Positions 33,586 through 42,717 of a stretch of DNA of 64,000 nt are shown in pieces. Positions within the stretch are counted from its first letter, which is position 1. Each line of letters begins with the position of its first letter. The translations under genes were made by a program, and so were the position numbers. The notes under the pieces are model-generated. The model was not told the DNA's origin, did no database searches, and worked only from the letters and a program-made list of their open reading frames with translations. The stretch covers positions 24,647 to 88,646 of the forward strand of contig JAEHCK010000002.1 in NCBI GenBank assembly GCA_020696345.1. Direction: 5' to 3'. Source of the DNA: Thermoplasmata archaeon. GTDB lineage: Archaea; Thermoplasmatota; Penumbrarchaeia; JAEHCK01.

Positions 33586-34692
33586 TCACCTGCGTATCAC
33601 GATAGTAATTACATCATGGTCCATGAGTATATGGTCTAATCCAACCACCTGGCCGGGAAATTTTGCACTTTTACCCCAGATCAGAGAATATCTAAACTTT
33701 TTTCTGAAGTCCCGATGCAGGATCTCACATATCATGCCAACCGTTGAATTACTTTTAACGACCATTGGTTCTTTAAAATCAGTTTTTTCACCTTGGGGAC
33801 GCATATACAGCCGGATAAAATTTAATGAATCATAAATGGTTTTTTTAAGTTTCTGAAGTTCTTTGTTTCTCTCTGCCGAGATGAATACTACTTTGAAACC
33901 TTTGATATTATCTATGATCTTTTTGCTCTCCGCTTTACTGATCAGGTCAGACTTATTAATTGCAACGATTGCGGGCAAATATATCTTGTTACCGGACATG
34001 AAATCTATGACCTGATCGTCGGTAATATTCTCTCGTATTACAATATCAGCATTGATCAACCCATATGAACTCATTATTGATTTTATGATATCTTCATTGG
34101 TTTTGGTTAATTTAACGGTGGTGTTCACATTCAATCCACCGCGGTCATGCTTGGAAATCGTAATGTCCGGTGGTTGTTGATTAAGTCTAAAACCAGCCTT
34201 ATATAGCTCGTTGACCAGTGTGTCCAGGTTATAACTGAACACGTCCAGCATTAATAGTATCAGGTCGGCTGACCGTGCAGCAGAGATAACTTCTCTGCCT
34301 CTACCTTTACCTTTAGAGGCACCCTTGATCAGCCCGGGCATATCAAGAATTTGGATCTTTGCGCCTTTGTATTCCATGATCCCAGGGATGATGCTTAATG
34401 TTGTGAACCTGTACTCGGCAACATCACTTTCAGCATCAGTTATTTTATTTAATAATGTTGATTTGCCAACACTTGGATATCCTACGATCGCAAGTGTAGC
34501 GTTCCCTGATTTGCGGACAGAATAACCTTTACCTCCTCCGGCACCGCGCTGTACTTTGCGTTTCTCTAGTTCATCACGGAACCGCGCCAATTTGGCCTTG
34601 AGTTTACCAATATGATGCTGAGTGGCCTTATTGTATGGGGTATTTTTTATCTCTTCTTCGATCTCTATGATCTGTTCCTCGATCGTTGACAT
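33586..34692 (-). CDS. DRG-family GTP-binding protein
   Basis: A 368-residue Obg-related GTPase of the DRG/Rbg type found in all archaea and eukaryotes, linked to ribosomes and translation. A charged N-terminal helix (about 1-50) and a glycine-rich KVQRGAGGGKGYSVRKSG precede the G1 loop GYPSVGKST (71-79). LDMPGLIKGA is G3, INKSD is G4, and a C-terminal TGS-like domain holds PMVVKSNSTVGMICEILH and ends GLDHILMDHDVITIV. This is the standard DRG layout and length. The start at 34692 is supported by the conserved MSTIEEQIIEIEEEI opening. Confidence 0.95.
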   Translation of the reverse strand: MSTIEEQIIEIEEEIKNTPYNKATQHHIGKLKAKLARFRDELEKRKVQRGAGGGKGYSVRKSGNATLAIVGYPSVGKSTLLNKITDAESDVAEYRFTTLSIIPGIMEYKGAKIQILDMPGLIKGASKGKGRGREVISAARSADLILLMLDVFSYNLDTLVNELYKAGFRLNQQPPDITISKHDRGGLNVNTTVKLTKTNEDIIKSIMSSYGLINADIVIRENITDDQVIDFMSGNKIYLPAIVAINKSDLISKAESKKIIDNIKGFKVVFISAERNKELQKLKKTIYDSLNFIRLYMRPQGEKTDFKEPMVVKSNSTVGMICEILHRDFRKKFRYSLIWGKSAKFPGQVVGLDHILMDHDVITIVIRR

Positions 34693-34807
34693 AAAACCAC
34701 AGATTCTAACATTATTATTTCTATACCTAATACTATGATTAATTATTAATTAATTTGGCTCTTCTCGAGAATTTGTGCTGCTTTGCTGTATTAACATAGG
34801 TATGAGA

Positions 34808-35215
34808 TGAGAGTACACTCATCACTAGGGATGTGGGATGTGGAACGATGTTTGTTTGATTCAAAGTGTGGGATTAGGGTAGATAAAATATTGCTCTGCT
34901 CGCTTGAGGTTAGAGAGGAAAATATAAACCCAAAATCAAAAATCCCAAGCTCAAAGAAAATTTTTCATTAATTAATTCGCTGGCGGAATGAAAATCTTCC
35001 AGCCCAAAGATTGCGAAAAATATTTTATAATTTTGTCCACAATATTAGGGCAAAGAAAATCCCAAAGCCAAAATCCAAAGTTTGGGGTTTTCTGTTTTAG
35101 TTTTTAGGTTAATTCTTCATTTTTCATTCTTCAATTCTTATTCACAATCCAACATCCCAACAATGAAGCGATACGTACAACATCCCAATAATGAATTGTA
35201 ACGTCCAAACCTTAA
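34808..35215. repeat. Dispersed repeat A (second copy) and 28-bp CATCC units
   Basis: 34808-34922 repeats the block at 20930-21045. About 34925-35110 is low-complexity CCCAAAATC / GGGGTTTTC sequence with loosely inverted ends. At 35148-35205 two units AACATCCCAAYAATGAA with 28-base spacing belong to the family at 2010-2203 and 58870-59117. No gene is seen in 34693-35340. Confidence 0.5.
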
Positions 35216-35340
35216 TACATCGTTTTTCCTTAAAGACCCATCAAAAGCACAAGTTATTGGGTTAGAAATAAATAATATGTTTTCATTTAATGGAAGTGAA
35301 ACTTATGATCTATGATCACTTTTACAATAGGTGACGATAA

Positions 35341-36918
35341 ATGAAATTCAACTTGACCGGAAGAATTGTATTGAACAAGAGCCCGGAGCCGAACTTACCC
35401 GGGCTGCAGAAGGATCTGGCCGATTTTTTTTCAGAGGCCAATGAAATGATCTTGACCAAGGGCGCCCCTGAGGGTAAGGGTGCGGCGGTAACTGATTGGA
35501 CGTTAAAGGATGATAATATCCTGGTCACGATCATGTCCGGTCGTTATGTGCGCGCCCATGATGCGCTATTACGGTTGAAAAAGCATCTGGGCATTAAATT
35601 TGGCAAGAAATATCAATTGGGCGCCCGAAGTGTGGTTGCGGATAATTACGATATTGAATTCGCTATTGACCGGCCACCGCTTGCGGAGATCAAGGTGCCA
35701 TTCGTGCAGACGATCAAGTTGGATGGAGCAGATCTAACCTGTAATATCAGCTTTGAAAATTTATCGGAAGAGTTCTTACGGCAGAACTATATAGATCGAA
35801 TAATAAAATTAGTGAATCACAAGATCGCAGACCAATATTATGCTGGCAAGTCCGAGCAATGGGAGGTAATGTGGTCGTCTGTTGAGCGAGACCATGTCTG
35901 GTCAAAGGACCCCACCGATGAGATGCAGCGACTTGGTTGGCTCAAACAGGGGCCGACCAAAGGCAAATGGTTCTACAGGCCGCAGTTAACTGCTATCTTG
36001 CGCGCCATGGAGCAACTTGCCCTTGACCACGTGCTGTATCCGCTTGGCTTCCAGGAGGTTATACAGTCACACTTAGTGCCTTTTGATATCTGGCTGAAGA
36101 CCGGTCATATTGCCGGCACGCCGAATGAATTCTACTATGTGTCCGAACCATTGACACGCGATGTAGACGCCTGGGAAAGTTTTAGAGATACGATATATGT
36201 GACCAACCAGGTGCCGAGTGATAAGTTGAAAGAATTGATCACGGTTCCCAGCATGGGAATTTGTTATGCCCAGTGCCCGGGAATATACTGGTCGTTCCAG
36301 GGTTCGGTGATAGCGGAGGACTCGCTGCCCGTTCTTATTTTCGACCGTGCCGCCAATTCTAACCGGTATGAATCGGGCGGGCGTCATGGCATCGAGCGTG
36401 TGGACGAGTTTCACCGGCTCGAGCCGATATATATCGGTCACCCCGAGCAGTTGATCGAGCTTCGCGAGAAGTTGATCGAGAGATACAAATATGTGTTCAA
36501 CGAAATTTTGGAACTGGAATGGCGCATGGCCTGGGTTACACCGTGGTACCTGGAGCAATCTGGCCAGGTGTCGGAAGTTTCAAAAGAAGAAAATGGAAAA
36601 GTTAATGGTAATGACAAGAACAAGGATAGTGTCAAGCTCAAGGGAACCATCGATTTCGAGGCATATTTGCCGTATCGCGGGACCCGTGAAGAGAGTGAAT
36701 GGCTGGAGTATCAGAATTTGAGCATAATCGGCGATAAATTCATAGATTCATTCAATATCAAAACCCAGCGAGGCGATCTTTGGTCAGGGTGTTCGGGGAT
36801 CGGCCTTGAACGATGGGCGGCTGTGTTTCTTGCGCAAAAGGGGTTGGACCCGGTAAACTGGCCTGATAAGTTCAGGGATGTGCTGGGTGAGCTGCCGGTT
36901 GGATATAGAACATTATGA
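35341..36918 (+). CDS. serS: Seryl-tRNA synthetase, rare archaeal (type 2) form
   Basis: 525 residues; N-terminal and catalytic parts match the atypical SerRS otherwise best known from methanogens, not the usual coiled-coil SerRS. The N-terminal tRNA-binding domain lacks the long two-helix arm. Zinc-ligand regions are present: Cys in GICYAQCPG, Glu in DEFHRLEPI, and Cys in LWSGCSGIGLERW; motif 3 is the last of these. It charges tRNA-Ser with serine. A lysine/asparagine-rich insert near residues 418-440 (SKEENGKVNGNDKNKD) looks like a surface loop expansion. The gene has no close operon partner; short repeats follow its stop. Confidence 0.93.
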   Translation: MKFNLTGRIVLNKSPEPNLPGLQKDLADFFSEANEMILTKGAPEGKGAAVTDWTLKDDNILVTIMSGRYVRAHDALLRLKKHLGIKFGKKYQLGARSVVADNYDIEFAIDRPPLAEIKVPFVQTIKLDGADLTCNISFENLSEEFLRQNYIDRIIKLVNHKIADQYYAGKSEQWEVMWSSVERDHVWSKDPTDEMQRLGWLKQGPTKGKWFYRPQLTAILRAMEQLALDHVLYPLGFQEVIQSHLVPFDIWLKTGHIAGTPNEFYYVSEPLTRDVDAWESFRDTIYVTNQVPSDKLKELITVPSMGICYAQCPGIYWSFQGSVIAEDSLPVLIFDRAANSNRYESGGRHGIERVDEFHRLEPIYIGHPEQLIELREKLIERYKYVFNEILELEWRMAWVTPWYLEQSGQVSEVSKEENGKVNGNDKNKDSVKLKGTIDFEAYLPYRGTREESEWLEYQNLSIIGDKFIDSFNIKTQRGDLWSGCSGIGLERWAAVFLAQKGLDPVNWPDKFRDVLGELPVGYRTL

Positions 36919-36949
36919 GAACTTATTAGTGATCGTAGGTGTATTGATC

Positions 36950-37068
36950 AATTGAGAATGGGATGATAATTTGTTGAGTTAAAGTAGGGTTGATAATTTG
37001 ATGAATTGATGAAGGTTTGATCCAGAAACCGATATCCCATTAAATTATCAAGAAATCGACATCCCATA
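36950..37068. repeat. Imperfect inverted repeat between convergent genes
   Basis: GAATGGGATGATAATTT units on the left face ATATCCCATTAAATTATC and GACATCCCAT on the right. It is a shorter member of the GGGATG/CATCCC intergenic families. It may act as a bidirectional terminator of serS and the DUF4143 fragment. Confidence 0.4.
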
Positions 37069-37761
37069 TTAGAGATTTCCCTTTATCATTTCTGGGTCCA
37101 ACAACAATTTCCAGGCAGGTATTAAAACTATACTACCATGCTCTACTTGTATTGTCTCTTCACGGTTCTTAGTGATAACAAACCCTTTTCTGACATTGAA
37201 CTTCATCATGAATTCTGTTACACCTTTCAGATCGGATCTTATTATTTTCTCCTGATATTTAACTTCCACGGGGATTTTCTCGACAACCGCGTCCACTTCC
37301 CTCCTGTTTCTCCAGAAAGCCTCCGCATCCAAGACATTTATCACTGCGTTCTTAACCATTCGTCCTAAAAACGAATCGTCGATTGTAGGTTTGAAGGCAG
37401 AGATTATCCCAGTATCCAAAAGATATGCACGCTTGGTTTTTCTTAAGGTTGCAGTACCTCGTCTATAGTTACCCAGAAGTCTTATCAAAAAACTCTCCTT
37501 CAACCACATAATATACTGTTGTATGGTTCTTCTATCCATATCAAATTGCTGTGCTAGTGATTGGTAATTCAAGTACATACCAGGATTTATTGCTATAGCT
37601 TCAAGTAATCGATGGAGCTTTATTGAATCATCCAATTCAACTTCCAGTTTTGGATAGAAAAACTCATCTTCATAATCCCGGTGCGCTATCAATTCATTTC
37701 TGAATTCAACCACTTTTTCATTTATATTCTCATCATTTAAATAACTATTTTCACGTCCCAA
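37069..37761 (-). pseudogene. C-terminal part of a DUF4143-type AAA ATPase (headless)
   Basis: A 230-codon frame matching the second half of the archaeal AAA+ ATPase plus DUF4143 family: a winged-helix-like region (LNYQSLAQQFDMDRRTIQQYI), then the nuclease-like DUF4143 part with AYLLDTGIISAF, REVDAVV and PVEVKYQEK. The whole N-terminal ATPase domain with Walker motifs is absent. The only start is a TTG inside the last codons of the preceding ferritin-like gene. It therefore looks like a fragment left after deletion or insertion. Expression as a domain-only protein cannot be excluded. Confidence 0.7.
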
Positions 37762-38332
37762 TATGCATCATGGGCCAGTAATCATCATATTCTTCGAATT
37801 TTTCCACATTTTCTTTCTCGATCTCCAGAAGTTTGTAATGGCCCAATTCCATAGTGGCGAAAAGCTCGAGAGTCTTTATTAGATCATCATCATCATCATG
37901 GATCTGCCGGGCAAAAACCGTATAAAAATCGCGCGCTGCCATTTCTGCCGCCATTGCACTTGCCAAAACCTCACTCAACGGCACACTTTCCGAGGGCAAC
38001 TGTATTGACGGTAGAGGTACGATCGACTTTTCGGGTATTTCGAGGTCTTTTTCAGGCAAGCGTTTATTCATCACTTCCTCAAGATATGCCTTATGCTTCT
38101 GCTCTTCTCCTGCAAGAAACTTCAATTTATCTTTTAAAAACGCGTTCTTAACAGTGTCTGCCAGCTTAGAATAGACACTAAAGCTGTCCATCTCGGCACG
38201 AATTGCACTGAGAAATAACTCCTCAATTGTAAATTCTCCTAATTCCATTATATCACCAATTAATCTTACATTTTTTTTTAAATCCATCAATTCTTGATTA
38301 TTTTTAATATCTTTTAAAATTCCATTACCCAT
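37751..38332 (-). CDS. Rubrerythrin-like (ferritin-like) diiron protein
   Basis: A 193-residue protein. Two helix pairs carry diiron-type ligands: E-x-x-S-x-x-x-Y and EEQKHKAYLEE in the first half, and AAEMAARDFYTVFA and ATMELGHYKLLEIE in the second. The end YWPMMHIG is typical of this COG1633 group. Such proteins reduce peroxide or handle iron in anaerobes. No rubredoxin domain is attached. It overlaps the DUF4143 fragment, but its own C-terminus appears complete. It is followed upstream by rubrerythrin, ferritin and superoxide reductase on the same strand. Confidence 0.85.
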   Translation of the reverse strand: MGNGILKDIKNNQELMDLKKNVRLIGDIMELGEFTIEELFLSAIRAEMDSFSVYSKLADTVKNAFLKDKLKFLAGEEQKHKAYLEEVMNKRLPEKDLEIPEKSIVPLPSIQLPSESVPLSEVLASAMAAEMAARDFYTVFARQIHDDDDDLIKTLELFATMELGHYKLLEIEKENVEKFEEYDDYWPMMHIGT

Positions 38333-38515
38333 TGTTGGTTTTGGCTTTAAAGTGTGTGGGTTAAGTGTGTGTGAGTTAAATCCTGAGTTAGGTATTCGGA
38401 ATCATGGTGTTGAATTATCGATAGACTTAAAGATCAATAAACTGCCAAACTAGCACCTAATACCTATTTCCCGGACTCCGCCTCGAATCCGGACTCTCGA
38501 CACTTGACTCTCGAC

Positions 38516-39091
38516 TCAATAAGTTTCCTGGAACACTTCGAAGTATGCTGTTGGATGCGCGCATGCGGGGCATAGTCCGGGCGGTTCGGTGCCTTCGTGT
38601 ATATGTCCGCAGTTGCGGCATTTCCATTGCACTGGTGCGTCTTTTTTGAATACCTTACCACTTCTTACATTTGCAAGTAATTTCCTGTACCGAGTTTCGT
38701 GTTTTTCTTCTACCTTTGCGATATTTCTGAACAGTGCAGCTGCCTCGGCCAAACCCTCTTGCTCTGCAACATCGCCCGCATCTTTATAGATCGCACTCCA
38801 TTCCATGTGCTCGCCCGCGGCCGATGCCTCGAGGTTTGCGGCTGTGTCGCCGATCACACCAGCAGGATATCCTGCCGTAATTTCGACATCGCCGCCTTCG
38901 AGCAATTTGAAAAACAGTTTGGCATGTTCTTTCTCGTTCTCTGCGGTTTCCAAAAAGATCGCGGATATCTGCTCATAGCCTTCTTTCTTTGCCTGCTTGG
39001 CAAAAAAAGTATACCTGTTCCTTGCCTGCGACTCGCCGGCAAATGACGCTAATAAATTCTTCTCTGTTTGTGTTCCTTTTACACTTGCCAT
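38516..39091 (-). CDS. rbr: Rubrerythrin
   Basis: 191 residues in the classic two-domain form. The four-helix diiron domain (about 1-145) has NLLASFAGESQARNRYTFFA, ETAENEKEHAKLFF, EGLAEAAALFRNIAKVEEKHETRY, which supply the Glu and His ligands. The C-terminal rubredoxin-like domain (about 153-190) has CRNCG and CPAC. It reduces hydrogen peroxide in the cytoplasm, taking electrons from rubredoxin; a rubredoxin gene lies 3.6 kb upstream in the same block. Confidence 0.96.
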   Translation of the reverse strand: MASVKGTQTEKNLLASFAGESQARNRYTFFAKQAKKEGYEQISAIFLETAENEKEHAKLFFKLLEGGDVEITAGYPAGVIGDTAANLEASAAGEHMEWSAIYKDAGDVAEQEGLAEAAALFRNIAKVEEKHETRYRKLLANVRSGKVFKKDAPVQWKCRNCGHIHEGTEPPGLCPACAHPTAYFEVFQETY

Positions 39092-39293
39092 ATAATTTCC
39101 TCCTACTTTTGCTGTATTTTATTTCAATTAATTATTGTTCATTGATCGTGAATAATGAATTAGGTCTGCGGGGTGAGTACGGTTGCTGCGCAACCTTGAG
39201 GTGTGAAGTTTATCCTATTTGCCCTTGAACTCTCCTCAAACCTCAAGCGAGGGAACCGAGCGTACGCACATCTCACACTTAGCTCAGTAATAA

Positions 39294-39815
39294 TTAATTA
39301 GAGCTTTTTACCGGAAATGTGAACAGCGGTATGCGCGATCCCAGTTCATTATCGAGCATAAACAACCCATTACCGGCATCACCCGATAGTTTTAGCTTTT
39401 GCAGCGCCCCACTGGCTGATGCTTCTTCTTCCACCTGCTCTTTGACAAACCATTGTAAGAAGTTATTTGTCGCATGGTCCTTTTCTTCAACTGCAAGGTT
39501 CACAAGCTCGTTGATCAAACCGGTTACCTTAATCTCATGTTGATATGTGTGCTCCAACGGTGCATTGGGCGATTCCCAATCGGTTGGCGGGCCCTCGATG
39601 GGCTTGAGCGTTACACGCCCGCCCCGCTCGTTAATAAAGTCATAGAATTTCATTGCATGGAATAGCTCTTCTTGTGCCTGGATACGCATCCAATGCGCAA
39701 ACCCTGCCAGGTTTGCTGAGTGGTAATACGCAGCCATGGAGAGATACAGGTATGATGAATAAAGCTCAGCATTGAACTGTGCGTTCAAGGCTTCTTCTAT
39801 TTTGTCGTTTAACAT
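39294..39815 (-). CDS. ftn: Ferritin, non-heme
   Basis: 173 residues, normal for prokaryotic ferritin. Ferroxidase-site residues are visible in [44 protein letters not shown] and [25 protein letters not shown]. It oxidises and stores iron as a 24-mer shell in the cytoplasm, limiting Fenton chemistry. It sits between rubrerythrin and desulfoferrodoxin, fitting the oxidative-defence block. Confidence 0.95.
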   Translation of the reverse strand: MLNDKIEEALNAQFNAELYSSYLYLSMAAYYHSANLAGFAHWMRIQAQEELFHAMKFYDFINERGGRVTLKPIEGPPTDWESPNAPLEHTYQHEIKVTGLINELVNLAVEEKDHATNNFLQWFVKEQVEEEASASGALQKLKLSGDAGNGLFMLDNELGSRIPLFTFPVKSSN

Positions 39816-39844
39816 TTGGTCAACACCTCTGTAAAATTAACGGT

Positions 39845-40219
39845 TTATTTCTTCCATAGGCCATGAAGTGTACAATGTTCGCGTGCAGTCGCGCGATCAT
39901 CCATCCCAGGAAACTCTGCCTCTGGCGCATCACCTGGTTTCAAGAACTTTCTTGAGATGTTATCCCCGGCTATGGCTTCGATAAGCTCGATGTAGTGTTC
40001 ACCCTCCATTGGATGAGCTACCGATCCGACCTTAACAATAATGCCTGAATCGGTTTTTTCGATCACAGGTAGATGTTTCTCAAAGCCTGAATCCTCGATC
40101 TTGGGGTCCAATAGTTGCATTGGCTGACCGCAGCAAACAAGTTCACCTGCACCGGTGTGCAGTACCTCTACCATATTTCCACAGATCTCGCATTTATATA
40201 TTTCTAATTTTTCTGTCAT
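39845..40219 (-). CDS. dfx: Desulfoferrodoxin (superoxide reductase, two-centre type)
   Basis: 124 residues. The N-terminal desulforedoxin-like domain has its four cysteines, YKCEIC and LVCCG, for the Fe(Cys)4 centre. The catalytic domain has the His ligands in EKHLP and AHPMEGEHY and the Cys and last His in EHCTLHGLW. The enzyme reduces superoxide to peroxide, which rubrerythrin can then remove. A marker of anaerobic life. The start at 40219 follows directly from the conserved TEKLEIYKCEICG. Confidence 0.96.
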   Translation of the reverse strand: MTEKLEIYKCEICGNMVEVLHTGAGELVCCGQPMQLLDPKIEDSGFEKHLPVIEKTDSGIIVKVGSVAHPMEGEHYIELIEAIAGDNISRKFLKPGDAPEAEFPGMDDRATAREHCTLHGLWKK

Positions 40220-40246
40220 TCTTTCACCTTATTTATTTTTTGTTTT

Positions 40247-40696
40247 TTAATTTCCACAGCTATGACAATCATCAACACAAGCAGCCTTTGATTTATCTTT
40301 TTCGTCGTCAGGTAATTCACCTTTTTTCCGCTTGTAATCTTTAATTGCCTCGTGTAGTGCGTCCGCCGCCAGGTTCGAGCAGTGCATCTTCTTCGGTGGC
40401 AGACCGTCAAGCTCGTTGGCCACATCCTTGCGTGTGATCTTCATTGCCTCTTCTATGTTCATCCCCATCGCAAGCTCGGTAACCATGCTGCTCGTGGCGA
40501 TAGCCGAACCGCAGCCGAATGTCTTGAACTTGATATCTGTTATTTTATCATCTTCTACTTTTATGTATATTTCCATTAGGTCCCCGCAAACGGGGTTGCC
40601 AACTTTTCCGTACCCGTCCGGATCTTCTATGGTTCCCACATTACGTGGGTTCATGAAATGCTCCATTACTTTTTCACTATATCCTACATCTGCCAT
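40247..40696 (-). CDS. iscU: Fe-S cluster scaffold IscU
   Basis: About 149 residues from ATG 40696, which has GGTGAT just upstream; a longer frame to 40750 lacks support. Scaffold cysteines lie in GNPVCGDLMEIY, FKTFGCGSAIATSS and KKMHCSNLAADAL. It assembles [2Fe-2S]/[4Fe-4S] clusters. A C-terminal tail adds CVDDCHSCGN, extra cysteines not in typical IscU. It is immediately downstream of iscS on the same strand; because that IscS lacks its PLP lysine, sulfur must come from elsewhere or directly from sulfide. Confidence 0.95.
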   Translation of the reverse strand: MADVGYSEKVMEHFMNPRNVGTIEDPDGYGKVGNPVCGDLMEIYIKVEDDKITDIKFKTFGCGSAIATSSMVTELAMGMNIEEAMKITRKDVANELDGLPPKKMHCSNLAADALHEAIKDYKRKKGELPDDEKDKSKAACVDDCHSCGN

Positions 40697-40868
40697 ATTG
40701 ATCACCTGTTTTAATTGATATTGGTAAACTTCTAAATCTGTATTGATCATTATTGAATTTTGATATTATTTGGAGTTTGTGAGTTTAGGGAGTTGAGAGT
40801 TTTGGGAGTTAAATGTGTTAATAGTCCCTGACTCCAAACTCCCGACACCTATCTTTATTGCTCATTTA

Positions 40869-42023
40869 TTATGCGAGTGGTGATAATTTTCTCAACCTTT
40901 CAACGGTCTCCTTTACAGCCTTTACCACTCCAGGTACTTGGTCCATCGAATTTGATGTTCCCAGAGTTATCACCATTGACCCGTGCGCCTCCTCGTGTTT
41001 CAGCCCTATCGCTAATAGTACATGTGATGCTTCCAGTGTCTTTGAAGAGCATGCTGAACCCGTGGAGATCTGGATATCGTACATATCCATGTTCAGCAGT
41101 ATGCTTTCGCCCTCGATATGGCTGAACCTGAAACTTGCATGATGGGGCAGCCGCAGTGTTCGATGCCCGGTCAAGTATGAATCGTCAATTTTCAAGATAT
41201 CTTCTATCAACTTATCTCTGATCGCCTGTAACCGTGAACTTTCCTCGGCTAGCTCGGTTTTTGCGATCAGCGCAGCCTCGCCGAACCCGGCAATGGCAAA
41301 TATGTTCTCTGTCCCTGCGCGCAAGCCGCGCTCCTGGCCGCCGCCAAGCATCACAGGTTGAAGCTTGACGCCCGGCTTTATATACAATGCACCGGCGCCT
41401 CGCGGGCCGTATAGGTCATTCGATGATAATGATAACAGGTCGATCCCGTCACCCTGTACATCGATGTGGATCTTTCCCGCTGCCGCAGTTGCGTCAACAT
41501 GAAGATAATGACCCTTTTCATGTACGATCTCGCTTATCTCTTTGATCGGTTCTATTGTTCCTATCTCGTTGTTTGCGTACATGATCGAGGTCACAACAGT
41601 ATTCTTTGTTACGATCTCTTTCAATTTGTCTAGCATCAGAAGCCCAGTGTTATCCACCGGCACCTGAGTGAATGTGAACTCGTGTTTTTGCAGTTCTTTC
41701 ATAGGGTTTATCACGGATATGTGCTCGATCGCAGATGCCACGACCTCTTTACCCAGGCCGATGTTGCGCTGTGCCGTGCCCCTGATCGCAAGATTGTTCG
41801 CCTCTGTTGCGCCGCCGGTGAATATTATGTTTTTTTCGTCTTCAGCATTTATCAGCCCAGCTACCTTCTCTCTGGCAGCCTCAATGGCACGCATGGCTTC
41901 CAGGCCGGCAGAGTGCAGTGATGATGGGTTGCCGATCTCGCTGCCAAGATATTGTTTTGCAAACTCCAGCACACGCAGGTCAACGGGCATTGTTGATGCG
42001 TGATCTAAATATATCTTTTCCAT
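40869..42023 (-). CDS. iscS: IscS-type cysteine desulfurase homologue lacking the PLP lysine
   Basis: 384 residues with the whole aminotransferase class V fold: YLDHASTMPVD at the start, FTGGATEANNLAI, SAIEH, HVDATAAAGK, GGGQERGLRAGTEN, and the mobile-loop cysteine C325 in STGSACSSK. The residue pair HK that normally carries PLP (SxxHK-x-YGP) reads N202-D203 here, confirmed in the DNA as AAT GAC. The pocket glutamine is also changed to Ala. It should therefore not form the internal aldimine. Archaeoglobus IscS has the same Lys-to-Asp change, has no desulfurase activity, and is proposed to lend its cysteine to cluster assembly on IscU (established). It precedes iscU in the operon; DsrE and TusA genes are on its other side. 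Confidence 0.93.
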   Translation of the reverse strand: MEKIYLDHASTMPVDLRVLEFAKQYLGSEIGNPSSLHSAGLEAMRAIEAAREKVAGLINAEDEKNIIFTGGATEANNLAIRGTAQRNIGLGKEVVASAIEHISVINPMKELQKHEFTFTQVPVDNTGLLMLDKLKEIVTKNTVVTSIMYANNEIGTIEPIKEISEIVHEKGHYLHVDATAAAGKIHIDVQGDGIDLLSLSSNDLYGPRGAGALYIKPGVKLQPVMLGGGQERGLRAGTENIFAIAGFGEAALIAKTELAEESSRLQAIRDKLIEDILKIDDSYLTGHRTLRLPHHASFRFSHIEGESILLNMDMYDIQISTGSACSSKTLEASHVLLAIGLKHEEAHGSMVITLGTSNSMDQVPGVVKAVKETVERLRKLSPLA

Positions 42024-42052
42024 ATTATTCTACCCAACCTTTTTATTTCCAA

Positions 42053-42415
42053 TTAAAACCACATGGTTGCTCCGGCATCCAATGCCAGGTCGTTCAATGT
42101 TGCCGCGCCCACGATCTTGACCCCCAGCCGAAGCTCTACCCTCTCCCAGCCGAGCATCTGCTTCGAGGCTTCGCAGACCATGATCTCGATGCCCATGTCC
42201 AATGTTCTCTGTATCATCTCGTCGACACTGGGGAATGAGCCCATTTTGATCTTCTTGGCCTCGCCGGGCAGTAAAACTTTCAAGCCCATACCCATATAAT
42301 ACACCTTTGGGTTCAGGTCCATCATTTTTGCGGTCTGGGCCAGAACCAACGGTGAATACTGCCGTTCTGGTGCGTCACTCGTCTGGACATACAATATAAA
42401 TTTATCATCTTTCAT
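42053..42415 (-). CDS. DsrE-family sulfur-relay protein
   Basis: 120 residues with the DsrE/DsrF-like fold: FILYVQTSD, then LVLAQTAKMMDLNPKVYYMGMGL, a cysteine in EIMVCEAS, and the ending GAATLNDLALDAGATMWF. Relatives bind or pass persulfide sulfur or act as small peroxiredoxin-like proteins. Gene order DsrE, TusA, rubredoxin beside IscS suggests a sulfur-handling role. Only one cysteine is obvious. Confidence 0.85.
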   Translation of the reverse strand: MKDDKFILYVQTSDAPERQYSPLVLAQTAKMMDLNPKVYYMGMGLKVLLPGEAKKIKMGSFPSVDEMIQRTLDMGIEIMVCEASKQMLGWERVELRLGVKIVGAATLNDLALDAGATMWF

Positions 42416-42444
42416 TATCGATCCTCCTTATAATTAACAAAGTC

Positions 42445-42717
42445 CTATTTCGTCTTTTTAATATAAAACGTCAAGATCGTGCCTTCTTTTTTAAAGCTTA
42501 ATATCTCATGGCCTGTGCGTTTTGCCCACGCTTTGATATCCTCTTCCGCTGCTGGATCATCGGCCTCGATCCTCAACACATGGCCTACATCTAAGGTGTC
42601 AATTTTCTCTTTTGTCTGTGCAATTGGCATTGGACAAAATAGGCCTACGCAATCCAATTCTTCATCATAATCTTCTTCAGGCATTCTCCAACACTCCCTA
42701 TCCATAATTTTATTCAT
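42445..42717 (-). CDS. tusA: TusA/SirA-like sulfurtransferase
   Basis: 90 residues; after a short acidic leader comes the family core LDCVGLFCPMPIAQTKEKID with the active CPxP motif. GHVLRIEADDPAAEEDIKAWAKRTGHEILS follows. TusA passes persulfide sulfur from a desulfurase to tRNA thiolation or other targets. Its ATG directly follows the rubredoxin stop (TAA-ATG), so the pair is co-translated. DsrE follows. Confidence 0.92.
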   Translation of the reverse strand: MNKIMDRECWRMPEEDYDEELDCVGLFCPMPIAQTKEKIDTLDVGHVLRIEADDPAAEEDIKAWAKRTGHEILSFKKEGTILTFYIKKTK

